Below are positions 36,065 through 45,780 of a stretch of DNA of 64,000 nt, one piece after another; position 1 is the first letter of the stretch, and each line of letters starts with the position of its first letter. A program made the translations under genes and the position numbers. The notes under the pieces were generated by a model that searched no databases, was not told the origin of the DNA, and was given only the letters and a program-made list of their open reading frames with translations. The DNA comes from Campylobacter portucalensis (lineage in GTDB: Bacteria > Campylobacterota > Campylobacteria > Campylobacterales > Campylobacteraceae): positions 1 through 64,000 of the forward strand of contig NZ_VWSJ01000027.1 in the NCBI RefSeq assembly GCF_009690845.1. The letters run 5' to 3'.

Positions 36065-36502
36065 ATGTCAAAAGTAGTAGAACAATTAAACCAACTTCAA
36101 GCAGATGCACTTGCATTAAGTGTTAAATTTCACAATTATCATTGGAATGTAAAAGGAAAGCAATTTTTTTCTATACACAACTATACAGAAGAGGCTTATG
36201 AAGATATGGCTAAACTTTTTGATGATGTTGCAGAAAGAGCAATACAACTAGGCGGTAAAGCTTTAGTATGCCCACAAGCAATTTTAGAAAAAGCAAAAGC
36301 ACCAAAAGTAGAAAAAGATTGTTTTGAGTGTATGGAAGTTGTGGAATTAATCAAAACTGATTTTGAATATTTACTAAAAGAATTTAAAAAACTTGCTGAA
36401 TTAGCAGACGAAGCCGATGATAGAGCAACAGCTGGAATTTGCGATGAAAATATAGCTAAATATGAAAAATCAATTTGGATGTTAAAACAAACTTTAGCTT
36501 GA
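36065..36502 (+). CDS. dps: Dps/ferritin-like DNA-binding protein
   Basis: 145 residues from the ATG at 36065, preceded by the strong site aaaggagacaaa. An in-frame ATG at 36029 would add 12 residues with no ribosome site. The ferroxidase residues are in [41 protein letters not shown] (His, His, Asp, Glu). Dps stores iron and shields DNA from peroxide as a dodecamer. It has its own promoter and terminator. Confidence 0.94.
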   Translation: MSKVVEQLNQLQADALALSVKFHNYHWNVKGKQFFSIHNYTEEAYEDMAKLFDDVAERAIQLGGKALVCPQAILEKAKAPKVEKDCFECMEVVELIKTDFEYLLKEFKKLAELADEADDRATAGICDENIAKYEKSIWMLKQTLA

Positions 36503-36513
36503 TTTATGCTATA

Positions 36514-36546
36514 AAATGGTGAGATTTTGTTCTCATCATTTTTTTT
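36514..36546 (+). terminator. Rho-independent terminator after dps
   Basis: AATGGTGAGA pairs with TCTCATCATT (one G-U pair) around a short loop and is followed by eight or more T. Confidence 0.85.
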
Positions 36547-37794
36547 AACTTTTTTAAAAATTTTTCGCTGATTTTAGTATCTTTTAAATAAATTTAAACT
36601 TACAAAATAAAATTAAATGAGTTTTTGCTATTTTATGATTAATCAATTTATGCTTTATTTAAAATTATTAAATATTTTTAGATATTATAAAGCTTTTGAG
36701 ATAAATCAAACAATAAAAAGTAATTCAAGTGGCAAAATTTGTATTTATGATTTGATAAAATTGAATGTATCCTCAAAATATTGTCATTGCAATGATTAAA
36801 ATATCACAAACTTTAGAGTATTAAATAAGATTAGATTTATTAAGTACCTAACTAGCATTATAATAAAATAACGCTTATTAAAAAAATCATGCTTTAAATG
36901 TTTATAGAAATGCTTTATTCTTAGTATCAATACTGCAAACAAATTAATCATAGTATTATAAACAAATATTTTTCTATTTTAGAGATATATATAGAGTTAG
37001 ATAAAAGCTATTTGAGGGCCATTAAAAAACTAAAATTTCATTTTGCTTGCAATCATAAATATAAAAATTTTTAAATAAATTTTGAATTACATTTAAAGAT
37101 TGAAAATTTAAAGGGATGAAAAATGATATAAAAGAAAAAGTTGATAGCCTAGATCCTTACTTAATTAAATTTAATTCAAATTCTAAAAAAAATAGCTTTT
37201 CTTAAAAATTTCAAAAACTAAATTTAGAGATGATTTTAATTGATTATTGAAGCTATTAAAATATTTAAATTATTAGAATCTTAGGGATAGTTTGATATAG
37301 ATATTAAATTAATGATGAATTAAAAGATGCCTAAAATTAGCGTTTAAATAGATTAAGACTGTTACTTATTAAATAATTTTTTAGACTCAATTAAATAAAA
37401 TTTTCTTATCTATTTTTATGTCTTTAAATTTAAGTATGTTTTTAAAAATCTTATTTATACGATTTAAATTTATTCTCATATTTAATAGACTCCTAAATCA
37501 TTTGAGTATAAAAGCGTATTTTATATGCTATTATAAATTCTATTAGCTAGATGAATATCATTGTTAAATTTCACTCGTCGTTAAATTTTTATAATTTTCT
37601 ATAGCCTCTTTCAAACATCATAAATTTAGCCACTTTTGTTTAAATTTAAATGCAAAAATCAGCAAAGAAAATTTGCATAAGCACCACTAAAGCCAGTAAA
37701 ACAAATTTAGCTTGAAGTTAGTAATTTAACAAGTTAATTTTTATAATAATAAACTCAACAAATTGTAAAGCGTAACCTACGCTATTTGAGCTTA
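36547..37794. other. 1.2-kb gene-poor gap with decayed coding debris
   Basis: AT-rich, with frequent stops in all frames. A short frame with a ribosome site at 37122 reads MKNDIKEKVDSLDPYLIKF and then stops after about 29 codons, which looks like a broken gene start. A degenerate repeat is at 36852. I see no tRNA, array or intact gene. Confidence 0.45.
36852..36952 (-). repeat. Degenerate element, copy B
   Basis: Matches 28660-28751, best over its last 30 bases. On the minus strand it opens a short peptide starting MINLFAVLILRIKHFYKH, parallel to MINLLVILILKSSFF in copy A. Confidence 0.4.
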
Positions 37795-37995
37795 TCAGCA
37801 CTTAATATTTTTAGCCCTATCCATTTGTGCTTGTCTGATAAATTCCCCTCTATCAAGGGGTGTTTTATCTGGATGATTCTTTTTAAAATGCTCTAAATAC
37901 TTCTCATAACTTGGAAGCCCTATAAGCGGATATAGGGCTTTATCTAAATTCTTATAGCCATTTTTTATTTTAACCCATACTAAATTTATTTGCAT
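37795..37995 (-). CDS. ybdD: YbdD/YjiX-family small protein
   Basis: 66 residues of the DUF466 type: a central GLPSYEKYLEHFKKNHPDKTPLDRGEFIRQAQMDR is highly characteristic. It is always encoded next to CstA/BtsT transporters and is thought to be needed for their activity. The ATG at 37993-37995 lies 26 bases inside the 3' end of cstA, so translation is coupled. Confidence 0.9.
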   Translation of the reverse strand: MQINLVWVKIKNGYKNLDKALYPLIGLPSYEKYLEHFKKNHPDKTPLDRGEFIRQAQMDRAKNIKC

Positions 37996-40060
37996 CTATG
38001 TATTTGCCCTCCATTAATGGATACTCTTGATTATTTCCATCTTTTATCTTTTTGCAGATTCTAAAAGTTTGAATTATCACAACAACAGTTACAAACATAA
38101 ATAAAGCACAAAGCACAGAGTCTATAATATTATTTCTAATAATAGCCTCTGTTTTTGCTATTAGTGTTGGATCGCTAAGCGTTGCTAGTTTGGATACTGC
38201 ATTTTGTGCAGTTGCTACATGACTAACTGCATCGTGAATTTTATCTCCATTTGCAGGCAGAAGTTTTTGAACTGCTGCATACATGGTTGTTATTAGCACC
38301 CAAATAGCAGGGATTATAGTAACATAAGCATAGTTTGATTTACCCATTTTATAAATAACAACAGTTGCTAAAAGTAGAGCCATACCTGCTAGCATTTGAT
38401 TTGAAGCACCAAATAGCGGCCATAGGGTATAAATTCCTCCCATTGGATCAGTAACTCCTGCATAAAGCAAATATCCCCAGCCAGATATGCATATTAAGGT
38501 AGCTATTATTCCATAAAACATATTTGATGTATCAGCCATAGGTTTGTATATATTTCCTAAAATATCTTGCACCATAAAACGACCAGTTCTTGTTCCTGCA
38601 TCTACAGCGGTTAATATAAATAATGCTTCAAACAAAATAGCAAAATGATACCAAAACCCCATCATTTTCTCTCCGCCTATTATTTCATGCAAGAGCATAG
38701 TTAGACCTATAGCAAATGTTGGAGCACCTCCAGTTCGGCTTAAAATGGTATTTTCACCTATATTATTTGCAAGAGTAGTTATATCTTGTGGTGTTATATG
38801 AAAACCTATTTTTGCAAGTTCTGCTAGAGGACCATTTATATAATCAGCTGCACTTTGTGCAGTAGAACCAAGAAGCGAAGCAGGAGTATTTATAGCAAAA
38901 TATATCTCAGGAGTCAATATACAAGCAGTAATCAAAGCCATTACCCCAACCAAACTTTCCATCAACATTGATCCATATCCTATAAATAAAGTTTGGCTTT
39001 CTTTTTCTACCATTTTTGGAGTCGTTCCGCTTGAAATTAAGGCGTGAAAACCAGAAATTGCTCCACAAGCAATAGTTACAAAAAGAAATGGAAAAAGTTT
39101 TCCAGCAAAAACAGGACCAGTTCCATTTGTAAATTCTGTAATTGCAGGCATTTTAAGATCAGGTGCTACAATTAAAATTGCAATTGCCATACCAACAATT
39201 ACGCCTATTTTTAAAAAAGTTGAGAGATAATCTCTTGGAGCAAGTAAAAACCACACAGGAAGAACAGAAGCTATAAAGCCATATGCTATTATTATATATG
39301 CCAAACTAGTTTTTGAAAAGCTAAAATAAGTCGATAAAATCGGATCTGCTGCTACTTGATTTCCATATATTAAAGCTAAAATTAAAAGCACAAAGCCGAT
39401 AATTGAAGCCTCTATTACCCTACCAGGTCTAATAAATCTCATATAAAGACCCATAAAAATTGCTATTGGAATTGTCATTGCAATAGTAAAAAATCCCCAC
39501 GGCGAGTTGGCTAAAGCATTTACGACAACCATTGCTAAAATTGCAACAATGATAAGCATAATAAAAAATATACCTATCATAGCAATTGCTCCTGTAGTTT
39601 TTCCCATTTCATCTTTTATTATTTCGCCTAAGCTTTTTCCGCCTCGCCTAACAGAGATAAAAAGCACCACAAAATCATGCACAGCACCAGCAATAACAAC
39701 TCCTACCAATAACCATATCATTGATGGTAAATATCCCATTTGTGCAGCAACAACAGGTCCCACTAACGGACCAGCTCCAGCAATGGCTGCAAAATGATGC
39801 CCAAATAAGACATATTTATTAGTTGGGACATAGTCTCGCCCATCATTTAACACAACAGCAGGAGTTGCACGCTTATCATCAAATTCTAAAACTTTATATG
39901 CTATAAAACGCCCATAAAAGCGGTAGCCTATCATGTAAATACACACGCTTGCGACAACCAGCCAAATAGCACTAATGCTTTCGCCTTTATGGAGTGCAAG
40001 AACTCCAAAGCACCACGCTCCCAATATTGCTACAAAAGTCCATAAAATTTTACTTTTCAT
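37970..40060 (-). CDS. cstA: CstA-family carbon-starvation / pyruvate or peptide transporter
   Basis: 696 residues with about 16 membrane helices. Diagnostic stretches are FGHHFAAIAGAGPLVGPVVAAQMGYLPS, GAVHDFVVLFISVRRGGKSLG, GAISGFHALISSGTTPKM and DAGTRTGRFMVQDILGN. E. coli relatives (CstA, BtsT) import pyruvate; in C. jejuni CstA supports peptide use and pyruvate uptake. Followed by YbdD. The promoter must lie in the 159-base region shared with divergent ribD. Confidence 0.95.
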   Translation of the reverse strand: MKSKILWTFVAILGAWCFGVLALHKGESISAIWLVVASVCIYMIGYRFYGRFIAYKVLEFDDKRATPAVVLNDGRDYVPTNKYVLFGHHFAAIAGAGPLVGPVVAAQMGYLPSMIWLLVGVVIAGAVHDFVVLFISVRRGGKSLGEIIKDEMGKTTGAIAMIGIFFIMLIIVAILAMVVVNALANSPWGFFTIAMTIPIAIFMGLYMRFIRPGRVIEASIIGFVLLILALIYGNQVAADPILSTYFSFSKTSLAYIIIAYGFIASVLPVWFLLAPRDYLSTFLKIGVIVGMAIAILIVAPDLKMPAITEFTNGTGPVFAGKLFPFLFVTIACGAISGFHALISSGTTPKMVEKESQTLFIGYGSMLMESLVGVMALITACILTPEIYFAINTPASLLGSTAQSAADYINGPLAELAKIGFHITPQDITTLANNIGENTILSRTGGAPTFAIGLTMLLHEIIGGEKMMGFWYHFAILFEALFILTAVDAGTRTGRFMVQDILGNIYKPMADTSNMFYGIIATLICISGWGYLLYAGVTDPMGGIYTLWPLFGASNQMLAGMALLLATVVIYKMGKSNYAYVTIIPAIWVLITTMYAAVQKLLPANGDKIHDAVSHVATAQNAVSKLATLSDPTLIAKTEAIIRNNIIDSVLCALFMFVTVVVIIQTFRICKKIKDGNNQEYPLMEGKYIDANKFSMG

Positions 40061-40219
40061 GCAAACCTCCTTATATTTTAAATTTAAAATTCATTTTCTT
40101 AATTTTTAACTTAAAATTTGGTAAAATTGCAAGTTCTATGTGATTTTTATTTTTTCATGTAGAGAAAAGTAATAATTTTATATAAATTTATAAAAAATAT
40201 TTACAAAAAAGGCAAGATT

Positions 40220-41218
40220 ATGAGTGATGAATTTTATATGAGTTTAGCTTTAAATGAGGCTTGGAAATTTCAAGGACTTACATATCCAAATCCAGCTGTT
40301 GGTTGCGTTATTTTAGATAAATTTGGTAAAATTTTAAGCATAGCTGCTCATCAAAAAGCAGGATGTGGGCATGCTGAACTAAATGGTGTGGCTTTAGCTT
40401 TAAAAAAAATCAATCCAAATTTAATATTCCCAAAAAACCCCAATGAAATTTATAACTTTATTTTAGAAAATCATAATAATTTATTAAAAGGTTCAAAAGC
40501 ATTTGTTACACTAGAGCCTTGTTCTCATATAGGTAAAACCCCGCCTTGTGCAAAACTTTTAGTTGCTTTGAAATTTAGCGAAGTTATTATAGGTTATAAG
40601 GATGAAAATAAAATCGCTAAAGGTGGCGCTGAAATTTTAAAAAGAAGTAATATTTGTGTAAAATTTGGAGTTTTAGAAGATAAATGCAAGGAGCTAATAG
40701 AGCCATTTTTATCTTGGCAAAATGGAAATTTTAGTTTTTTAAAATTAGGCGCTAGCTTAAATGGTGTGTTAAAAGGTGGAGTTATAACTAATCTAGAATC
40801 AAGACAAATGACGCATAAATTTAGAAGCTTAATTGATTTGCTTGTAATAGGTGGAAATACCGTTAGAATCGATAGACCAAGACTGGATACTAGACTTATA
40901 AATGGCACTAAAAATCCAGATATATTTATATATTCAAAAAGTAAAAATTTTGATAAAACAATACCGCTTTTTGAAGTAAGAGATAGAAAAATTTTAATAC
41001 AAAGCGATATAAATTTAGTAAAAAATTATAAATTTTGTATGTTTGAAGGTGGTGAAAATTTAATCAAAAATTTGCCACCATTTGTAACACATATACTTAT
41101 TTTCTTTTCAGAAAAATTTATAAATTTAGAAAATTTATCTATAAATTTAAATTTAAAGTTGCTATTTATGGATAAAATTTCAGATAATTTTTATGGTTGG
41201 TTTAAAATTTTGAGATAA
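40220..41218 (+). CDS. ribD: RibD, riboflavin biosynthesis deaminase/reductase
   Basis: 332 residues. The N-terminal deaminase has YPNPAVGCVI, the zinc ligands CGHAELNG and LEPCSHIGKTPPC. The C-terminal reductase begins near 175 (FLKLGASLNG) with VIGGNTVRIDRPRLDTRL. It carries out the second and third steps of riboflavin synthesis. The reductase half is somewhat short. It starts with ATG after aaaaaaggcaagatt. It stands alone, divergent from cstA. Confidence 0.93.
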   Translation: MSDEFYMSLALNEAWKFQGLTYPNPAVGCVILDKFGKILSIAAHQKAGCGHAELNGVALALKKINPNLIFPKNPNEIYNFILENHNNLLKGSKAFVTLEPCSHIGKTPPCAKLLVALKFSEVIIGYKDENKIAKGGAEILKRSNICVKFGVLEDKCKELIEPFLSWQNGNFSFLKLGASLNGVLKGGVITNLESRQMTHKFRSLIDLLVIGGNTVRIDRPRLDTRLINGTKNPDIFIYSKSKNFDKTIPLFEVRDRKILIQSDINLVKNYKFCMFEGGENLIKNLPPFVTHILIFFSEKFINLENLSINLNLKLLFMDKISDNFYGWFKILR

Positions 41219-41295
41219 TTTTTTACTTTTGGTAACATAATTGATTTAAATTAATTTAATTTCCATATTTTAATTGTTAAATTTTTTAATTTTGC

Positions 41296-41301
41296 TATAC
41301 T
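41296..41301 (+). promoter_or_regulatory. Extended -10 promoter for the DASS transporter
   Basis: TATACT preceded by TGC, 30 bases before the TTG start; a strong ribosome site gaggagagaag follows. Confidence 0.55.
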
Positions 41302-41330
41302 GAGTTTGAAATTTAATCTGAGGAGAGAAG

Positions 41331-42734
41331 TTGGATACTAAAACTTATGATGAAATCGATTCTGTTACAAAAAAAGGATTGATTGTTATTTTAATTGCTG
41401 CTTTTTTATCATTTGGCTTATATTTATTTTTACCTTATGAGTCAAATGTAAATAAAGGACTATCTTTATTGCTTTTTATAGCTATACTTTGGCTAACAGA
41501 AGCAGTTCATATAACCATTACAGCATTGATGATACCTGTAATTGGAATTTTAATAGGTATTGGAAGTGGAAGCGGGGAAACTTTTAAACCATCTACCATA
41601 AAGTATTTTTTGCAAAAATTTGCAGACCCTACGATATTTTTATTTTTTGGCGGTTTTGCTTTAGCTACAGCTTTACATATTCAAAAACTTGATAAAAAAA
41701 TAGCCATGAAACTTATTAAGCTTTCTGGCTCTAATCTTGGTTATGTTACTTTTGCGATATGCGGTGTTACAGCACTTTTGTCTATGTGGATTTCAAATAC
41801 AGCAACAGCTGCTATGATGCTACCGCTTGCTATTGGAATGCTTTTGGGGCTTGATAAACAAAAAGATAAAGGAACTATTGTTTTTGTTTTACTTGGAATT
41901 GCCTATTCTGCAAGTATTGGCGGGCTTGGAACGATGGTTGGATCTCCTCCAAATGCAATAGTTTCAGCCGAGCTTAAATATACTTTTTGGGATTGGATGA
42001 AGGTCGGGATGCCTATGGTGATTATTTTATGGCCTTTAATGATGATGGTTTTGTATTTTGTATTTAAGCCAAATTTGAGTAAAACAATAAATTTAGACAA
42101 TGAAGCAGAAATTCCTTGGAATATAAAAAGAATTTTAACTATTGCAGTTTTTTGCGTGACAGCTTTTTGTTGGATATTTGCAAAACCACTTACTAATTTA
42201 ACTGGTGTGGTGTTTAGCGATGGTTTGATTGCGATTTTAGCTGCTATTTTGGTTGTGGTTCTTGGACTTTGTACTTGGAATGATATAGTAAAAAATACAG
42301 AGTGGGGAGTTTTGTTGCTTTTTGGTGGGGGATTGACTCTTAGTGCTATTTTAAAAGATACTGGAGCTTCTCTTGTAATTGGGCAAGAGGTTGCAAATAT
42401 TTTTGCAAGTTCATCGCCTATTACGATTATATTTATAGTTACGATTTTTATCATTATTTTGACCGAATTTACTAGCAATACAGCATCTGCAGCACTTTTG
42501 GTTCCTGTTTTTGCTGGGGTTGCTTCTCAAATAGGAATGCCAAAAGAAGTGTTGGTTATAGTTATTGGAATTGGTGCAAGTTGTGCGTTTATGCTTCCTG
42601 TTGCAACCCCTCCAAACGCTATTGTTTTTGGTACTGGTAAATTTGAACAAAAAGATATGGTAAAAGCTGGAATAGTTTTAAATATATTTTCAACTTTGGT
42701 GATAGCGTTGTTTGCATACTTTTTCTTGTTGTAA
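41331..42734 (+). CDS. DASS-family sodium/anion (dicarboxylate or sulfate) symporter
   Basis: 467 residues starting with TTG after gaggagagaag. About twelve membrane segments carry the family marks: WISNTATAAMMLPLAIGML and GLGTMVGSPPNAIVSAEL in the first repeat, and LTEFTSNTASAALLVPVF and CAFMLPVATPPNAIVFGTGKF in the second. The paired SNT and P-P-N-A motifs bind sodium and substrate. Campylobacters use such carriers for C4-dicarboxylates, but sulfate or citrate is possible. Single gene with its own promoter and terminator. Confidence 0.92.
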   Translation: MDTKTYDEIDSVTKKGLIVILIAAFLSFGLYLFLPYESNVNKGLSLLLFIAILWLTEAVHITITALMIPVIGILIGIGSGSGETFKPSTIKYFLQKFADPTIFLFFGGFALATALHIQKLDKKIAMKLIKLSGSNLGYVTFAICGVTALLSMWISNTATAAMMLPLAIGMLLGLDKQKDKGTIVFVLLGIAYSASIGGLGTMVGSPPNAIVSAELKYTFWDWMKVGMPMVIILWPLMMMVLYFVFKPNLSKTINLDNEAEIPWNIKRILTIAVFCVTAFCWIFAKPLTNLTGVVFSDGLIAILAAILVVVLGLCTWNDIVKNTEWGVLLLFGGGLTLSAILKDTGASLVIGQEVANIFASSSPITIIFIVTIFIIILTEFTSNTASAALLVPVFAGVASQIGMPKEVLVIVIGIGASCAFMLPVATPPNAIVFGTGKFEQKDMVKAGIVLNIFSTLVIALFAYFFLL

Positions 42735-42759
42735 ATTCTAGGCTTTAAGCCTGGAATTT
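42733..42759 (+). terminator. Hairpin terminator after the DASS gene
   Basis: AAATTCTAGGCTT pairs with AAGCCTGGAATTT (one G-T pair) directly at the stop codon. Confidence 0.7.
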
Positions 42760-42877
42760 ATTCTATTAATTTCAAGCATAAAATTATTTAAAACATCGAT
42801 TTATACCTGCTTTAAATATGTTTAAATACCAATAAAAGCTACAAACATGTGTGATTTGTTTTGAAAATAATTTTATT

Positions 42878-43215
42878 TTATAAAATCTCTTTATATTTTT
42901 CATAATCGACTCCATAAAGCTTAGAGATGTTTTGTGGATTTAAAATTTCATTTTTGCCAAATTCTAAAATTTTGCCATTTCTTAGCATCAAAACATCAAA
43001 TCCTAAATATTTAATATGCCTTGGATGATGAGAAGTTAGGATGATTTTAAAATTTCTTTCTTGCATTTTTTTGATTAAATTTAAAAATTTAATCTGATTT
43101 CCAAAATCTGGCTCTTTCATAAAGATTATTTTAGTATTTGTGCTTTAAATATACAAGTGCTTTTTTCTCCGCCACTTAAATTTTAAAAATTCTATTTTTA
43201 AGATGATGAGTTTTG
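42878..43215 (-). pseudogene. Decayed inverted copy of the FecE-type ATPase 3' half
   Basis: The minus strand reads FGNQIKFLNLIKK and SHHPRHIKYLGFDVLMLRNGK to EKYKEIL, almost identical to the end of the intact ATPase at 45777-46496. Homology extends upstream to 43215 (the LKNRIFKNLSGGEKALVYL region), interrupted by small deletions: the segment after VYL and the Walker B MDEPVSALD are damaged. It is a partial, inverted, degraded duplicate 3 kb from its source. Confidence 0.85.
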
Positions 43216-43259
43216 ATGTTGGAAAGATTTGGCGGTATTTATAATGATTGTTTGTTTGG

Positions 43260-43720
43260 AATATTGAAAGTAACAACACGCTTAAATTGTATCAAATTAT
43301 AAAAAGATGTTTATAAATGGCATCCAATTCAAGAAGCGAAATATAACACTTTGTATTTTGCATTAGGCAATACATATAATTTTAGCGATTTTTAGGTGCT
43401 TCTTATGACACAATATGCTAGAAAAATTCAGCACTTAAATAAAAAGGATAAATTTATAAGTATCTAAAAAACGATAATAAAGCATTTAACTATTAAACAT
43501 TTTTAAGATATAGCTTTGCTAAAAAATATGTAAATACTCTTGTAAAAAGTAATGGCTAGATATTTGAATAGAAAATACGATTTAAATTTATGATTATAAA
43601 TTAAAGCTATCTTATGAACTAAATGACGCTTTAAATTTGACTTAGAAATTAATAATATCTTGAATAAACACTATTCTTATAAAAAAGCTGTAAAGATAAT
43701 GACAAAAAATTTCTCCTAAA
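43260..43720 (+). pseudogene. Decayed C-terminal part of a TonB-dependent receptor
   Basis: Fragments in several frames read like the last barrel strands: FRYSFAKKYVNTLVKSNG, then YDYKLKLSYELNDALNLT, then EINNILNKHYSYKK, the usual L-x-N-I-x-N-K-x-Y ending. Stops and frame changes separate them. It lies just before the iron-type ABC importer, where a cognate receptor would be expected. Confidence 0.5.
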
Positions 43721-43811
43721 TTCAAGATATGATTTAAAATAACTAGCATAAATTTGCATTAAATTTAACTAAAAAACCTATAATAACGAATAATTTTCTA
43801 AAGGATATAAT

Positions 43812-44819
43812 TTGAAAATTTTAGCTTTATTTTTACTGTTTTTAAATTTAGTAGCTTCAAGAGAGTTAGATAAAAGCCATTTTTGCATAAATTGTGAAAA
43901 TTTAAAACCACAAAACATTAAAAAAGTTTATGCTTCAAATCCAGCTCTTTTATATCAACTTTATGCGATCGATAAAAGCAAAATTGCAGGGCTTGTTTTT
44001 GAATTTTGGGATCTTGAAAAAAAATATTTAGATAAAAACGTTACATCTTTGCCAGTAGTTGGTGGATTTTTTGGACAAGGAAAGACGCCAAATATAGAGC
44101 AAGTTTTAAATTTAAAACCAGATTTAATCATCTCATCCACAAATACTACCGAGCTTTATAAAGATATTTTTTCTAAAAGCAAAATTCCCATCTTATACAT
44201 AAATGCTTTAACGCTAGAAGAAAATTTAAACTCTTTTCAAATTTTAGGTGAAATTTTAGGAGCAAATGAAAGAAGCAAAGAGCTACATAAATACGGTCTT
44301 GAAACTCTAGAATTAGCTAAAGAAATTTCAAGCAAAGCTAAAAATAAACCAAAAATTTATTATGCTTACGGGGATAATGGCTTACAAACAGAGTGCGATA
44401 AAAGCAGTTTTGGAGTGCTTGTAAAAATTGCAGGTGGAAAGCTTATCCATAAATGTGAAAATTTAAAACAAAATAGCAGAGTCAATATTAGCTTTGAAAA
44501 AATTTTAGATTATAATCCAGATAAGATTATAGTTTATCACAAATCATTTTACGATAAAATTTTTGATGATAAAAAGTGGCAACTTTTGGATGCTGTAAAA
44601 AATAAAGAGGTCTATTTAATCCCTAGAAAGCCGTTTTCTTGGGCAGGAAAACCAGCTTCATTTATGAGATATTTAGGCATTAGATGGCTTTTGCAAATTT
44701 TTCATCCCAAAATTGCAAATTTAGACATTCATCAAGAAGCAAAAGAATTCTATAAACTTTTCTTATATTTAAATTTAAACAACAATGACTTAAGCGATAT
44801 TTTAAATGAAAAAAATTAG
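43812..44819 (+). CDS. Iron-type periplasmic binding protein (FecB/BtuF fold)
   Basis: 335 residues starting with TTG. A signal peptide (MKILALFLLFLNLVAS) is followed by a cysteine pair (HFCINCENL) and the binding fold: KVYASNPALLYQLYAID, VGGFFGQGKTPNIEQVLNLKPDLIISST, and PRKPFSWAGKPASFMRYLGIRWLLQIFHP near the end. The closing aromatic segment is typical of ferric/nickel-chelate binders. It overlaps the permease gene by 14 bases. Substrate uncertain: ferric chelate, heme, cobalamin or a metal-histidine complex. Confidence 0.87.
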   Translation: MKILALFLLFLNLVASRELDKSHFCINCENLKPQNIKKVYASNPALLYQLYAIDKSKIAGLVFEFWDLEKKYLDKNVTSLPVVGGFFGQGKTPNIEQVLNLKPDLIISSTNTTELYKDIFSKSKIPILYINALTLEENLNSFQILGEILGANERSKELHKYGLETLELAKEISSKAKNKPKIYYAYGDNGLQTECDKSSFGVLVKIAGGKLIHKCENLKQNSRVNISFEKILDYNPDKIIVYHKSFYDKIFDDKKWQLLDAVKNKEVYLIPRKPFSWAGKPASFMRYLGIRWLLQIFHPKIANLDIHQEAKEFYKLFLYLNLNNNDLSDILNEKN

Positions 44820-45780
44820 CATTTTTATACTATTTTTAATTTTAATTTTTTTATCTTTTTTTGCTCTTTTTGTGGGAAAGTATAGTCTTGAATTTGGCGA
44901 TTATATAAAAGCTTTTAGTGGAGATAATATTTTAGCAAATGTGATTATTGCAGAAATTCGCTTCCCTCGTGTGATGGCTGCTGTTTTAATCGGTGCTGCT
45001 CTTTCTATAAGTGGAGCTACATATCAGGCTATGTTTGTAAATCCATTAGTAAGTCCTAGTATTTTAGGTGTTTTAAGTGGTGCTAGTTTTGGTGCTGGAT
45101 TAGCGATGATTTTAGGGCTTAATATATTTTATATGCAAATTTTAACATTCATTTTTGGCATTATAGCTGTTTTGATTTCAGTTTTAATATCCCTCATAAA
45201 CAATCATTCAAAAATATTAATGCTAGTTTTAGGCGGGATCATAAGTGGAGCTATTTTTTCATCTCTAAATTCAGTCATAAAATATTTAGCCGATCCAAAT
45301 GATGTGTTACCAAATATTACATATTTTTTGATGGGCAGTTTAAGTTATGCCACAAAATCAAGCGTTTTAGCAACTATGCCTTTAATGATAATATCTACAA
45401 TCACTTTAATTTTACTATCAAAAAAACTTAATGCTCTAAGTTTAGGAGAAGATGAAGCAAAAAGTTTAGGTATAAATACAACTCTTTTAAAATTTATCCT
45501 CATCTCTCTTACGACTTTAATCAGCTCAATCTCTGTGCTTTTAGCAGGCGTTATTGGGTGGATAGGACTTGTAATTCCTCATATTTGTAGATTTATTTAT
45601 GGAAGCGATAATGGCTATGTGATAATTTCTTCGGCTATTTTTGGAGCTATTTTTTTACTATTTTGCGATTTAATAGCAAAAAGCATACACACTTATGAAG
45701 TTCCAATAGGACTCATAACTTCATTTTTTGGAATTCCTATTTTTATATTAGCTCTTTTTAAATCAAAGGTTAAATTTTGA
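44806..45780 (+). CDS. FecCD-family ABC permease, second system
   Basis: 324 residues with about ten membrane helices: IAEIRFPRVMAAVLIGAALSISGATYQAMFVNPLVSP, GEDEAKSLGINT and GWIGLVIPHICRFIYGSDN are the family marks. It forms the channel for the binding protein upstream and ATPase downstream, overlapping both. Related to, but clearly distinct from, the permease at 24224. Confidence 0.92.
   Translation: MKKISIFILFLILIFLSFFALFVGKYSLEFGDYIKAFSGDNILANVIIAEIRFPRVMAAVLIGAALSISGATYQAMFVNPLVSPSILGVLSGASFGAGLAMILGLNIFYMQILTFIFGIIAVLISVLISLINNHSKILMLVLGGIISGAIFSSLNSVIKYLADPNDVLPNITYFLMGSLSYATKSSVLATMPLMIISTITLILLSKKLNALSLGEDEAKSLGINTTLLKFILISLTTLISSISVLLAGVIGWIGLVIPHICRFIYGSDNGYVIISSAIFGAIFLLFCDLIAKSIHTYEVPIGLITSFFGIPIFILALFKSKVKF

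Noticed and set aside
36617-36799. 60-codon open frame after dps
   Set aside because: AT-rich chance frame with no ribosome site; placed in the decayed gap.
39507-39797. 96-codon frame opposite cstA
   Set aside because: Antisense shadow of a conserved membrane protein.
41903-42478. 191-codon open frame opposite the DASS transporter
   Set aside because: It is a complementary-strand shadow of a well-supported gene, low in complexity and with no recognisable domain.
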